Assembly (NCBI RefSeq): GCF_037176765.1
Contig: NC_090025.1
Coordinates: 168,876,822 to 168,940,821, forward strand
Length of the DNA stretch: 64,000 nt
Source of the DNA: Anolis sagrei
Taxonomy: Eukaryota; Chordata; Lepidosauria; Squamata; Anolidae
Direction of reading: 5' to 3'
Below the pieces are notes generated by a model. It worked only from the letters and a program-made list of their open reading frames with translations, searched no databases and was not told the origin of the DNA. Numbering within the stretch: the stretch's first letter is position 1; every line of letters starts with the position of its first letter. Made by a program: the position numbers and the translations under genes. This document shows, piece after piece, positions 62,887-64,000 of this stretch.

Positions 62887-63061
62887 ATGTAGATCGAGTA
62901 CAGATTCTTCAGTTCTGACTTGATTGTCTTTGGTTCTGTCTAACAATAATTGTTCCCCTCTCCTAAAGACCTCACTCTGTAATATATATCACATACTGAA
63001 CCTGGCTTTTGATAGATGCTTTGTACAGTCTATAGGACATTCTTTGTGTACAGTGAGCTGA

Positions 63062-63067
63062 AATAAA
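63062..63067 (+). terminator. RTCB: RTCB polyadenylation signal
   Basis: AATAAA about 620 nt after the stop codon, followed by a TCTGTCTGACTG / TTCTCATATT region. It is the first canonical signal after the stop. Confidence 0.7.
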
Positions 63068-63260
63068 ACCCAATTGAAGCTACTTCTCTGTCTGACTGCA
63101 GTTCCATTGTAAATGTCCATGACCAAAATGTTCTCATATTAAGGGAGGAAGGGGAAAAATGTAAAAGTTGCAGCAAACTCTGTGTCCACCTCATACCCAG
63201 TGATATCCATGTTTAAAGCTCTGGTAGCATTTTTTCCCATACAACTAAGTGCTTCCTAGA

Positions 63261-63592
63261 GGGGGCCCCCTGGTGGCACAGTGGATTAAACCGCTGAGCT
63301 GCTGAACTTGCCAACTGAAAGGTTGGCAGCTGAAATCCAGGGAGCAAGGTGAGTTACCGCTGTTAGCCCCAGCTTCTTCCAACCTAGCAGTTTGAAAACA
63401 TGCAAATGTGAGTACATCAATAGGCATTGCTTCAGCGGGAATGTAACGGCACTCCATGCAGTCATGCTGGCCACATGACCTAGGAGGTGTCTACGGACAA
63501 CAAGGGCTCTTCGGCTTAGAAATTGAGATGAGCACCAGCCTCCAGAGTTGGACATGACTAGACTTAATGTCAGGGGAAACCTTTACGTTTAC
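63261..63592 (+). mobile_element. Sauria-type SINE
   Basis: Head GGTGGCACAGTGGATTAAACC, body AATAGGCATTGCTTCAGC, tail GACTTAATGTCAGGGGAAACC then TTTACG. 16-bp target duplication CTAAGTGCTTCCTAGA / CTAAGTGCTTCCCAGA (63245-63260, 63593-63608). Confidence 0.88.
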
Positions 63593-63883
63593 CTAAGTGC
63601 TTCCCAGAAGAGACACAACTTCTCTGTTGATATCCCTCATAACTAGCCATGCTGGAGAGAACAGATACTTCGTCTTTCAGCGGTTGCTTGAGCATGAACG
63701 CCTTCTCTCCTAATGCTGTAGGCATCTGAACAATAATTAAATCTACCAAAATATAATAGCATCAGATAAATTAGTGTAATTTTTACTCTTTGTTTAGAGT
63801 AATCGCCATCGGAAAAGTACAAGGCTTTGAGTTTTGAAAACATTCTTCCCTCTCATTTGGTAACAATAGTGGTTGCTTTATAA

Positions 63884-64000
63884 CAGGGGTCCACAAACTT
63901 TTTAAACGGGGCCAGGTCACAGTCCCTCAAACTGTTGGCGGGCCAAATTATAATTAGAAAAAAACATGAATTAATTTCTATGCGCACTGCAAATACCTTA
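63884..64000. repeat. Non-autonomous hAT-type element, runs off the right edge
   Basis: Starts CAGGGGTCCACAAACTTTTT and shares internal text with 2655-2939. Confidence 0.55.

Overview
The window reads as a squamate reptile genome, most likely a lizard. Three pieces of evidence point this way. The host genes keep the order FBXO7–BPIFC–RTCB known from the tetrapod 22q12.3-type block. The repeats are those typical of Squamata: BovB/RTE and CR1 LINEs, tRNA-derived SINEs with a BovB-like tail, Penelope-like and DIRS retroelements, Gmr1-type Gypsy, and many palindromic hAT and Tigger-like MITEs. Introns are long and AT-rich, and CpG-rich DNA is confined to the two housekeeping promoters.

Layout. 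About 0.4–4.5 kb (minus strand) holds the first two coding exons of FBXO7, whose CpG-island promoter lies near 4.4–4.9 kb; the rest of the gene is off the left edge. From 5 to 22 kb is an intergenic repeat landfill: a BovB copy inside a MITE, an odd inverted and permuted LTR cluster (5.6–7.3 kb), another BovB fragment, and a young 5.4-kb Gmr1-like Gypsy element with nearly identical LTRs and a TATGG target duplication (10.3–15.7 kb). From 22.1 to 39.1 kb (plus strand) is a complete 15-coding-exon BPIFC gene (482 aa predicted, no broken exon); intron 6 carries an antisense L-amino-acid-oxidase pseudogene. From 39.3 to 44 kb is a densely nested repeat block with SINE-in-SINE, a four-level nest, a tandem SINE array and Penelope-type hammerhead ribozyme motifs. 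From 44.2 to 62.4 kb (plus strand) is complete 12-coding-exon RTCB (505 aa, all catalytic metal and guanylation residues present), with a CTCF-like site just upstream. Its last intron holds a perfect 106-bp hairpin palindrome and a 5.7-kb DIRS1-like element whose right end lies only 24 nt from the final 3' splice site.

How the parts relate. FBXO7 (SCF ubiquitin ligase and mitophagy adaptor) and RTCB (tRNA/XBP1 RNA ligase) are housekeeping genes with CpG promoters. BPIFC is a secreted lipid-binding BPI-fold gene with an ordinary, non-CpG start. They share synteny rather than a pathway. All exon boundaries were placed by hand from splice sites, reading frame and my memory of the family proteins; no alignment or database search was run. 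Repeat family names are recognition from motifs, target-site duplications and coding remnants.
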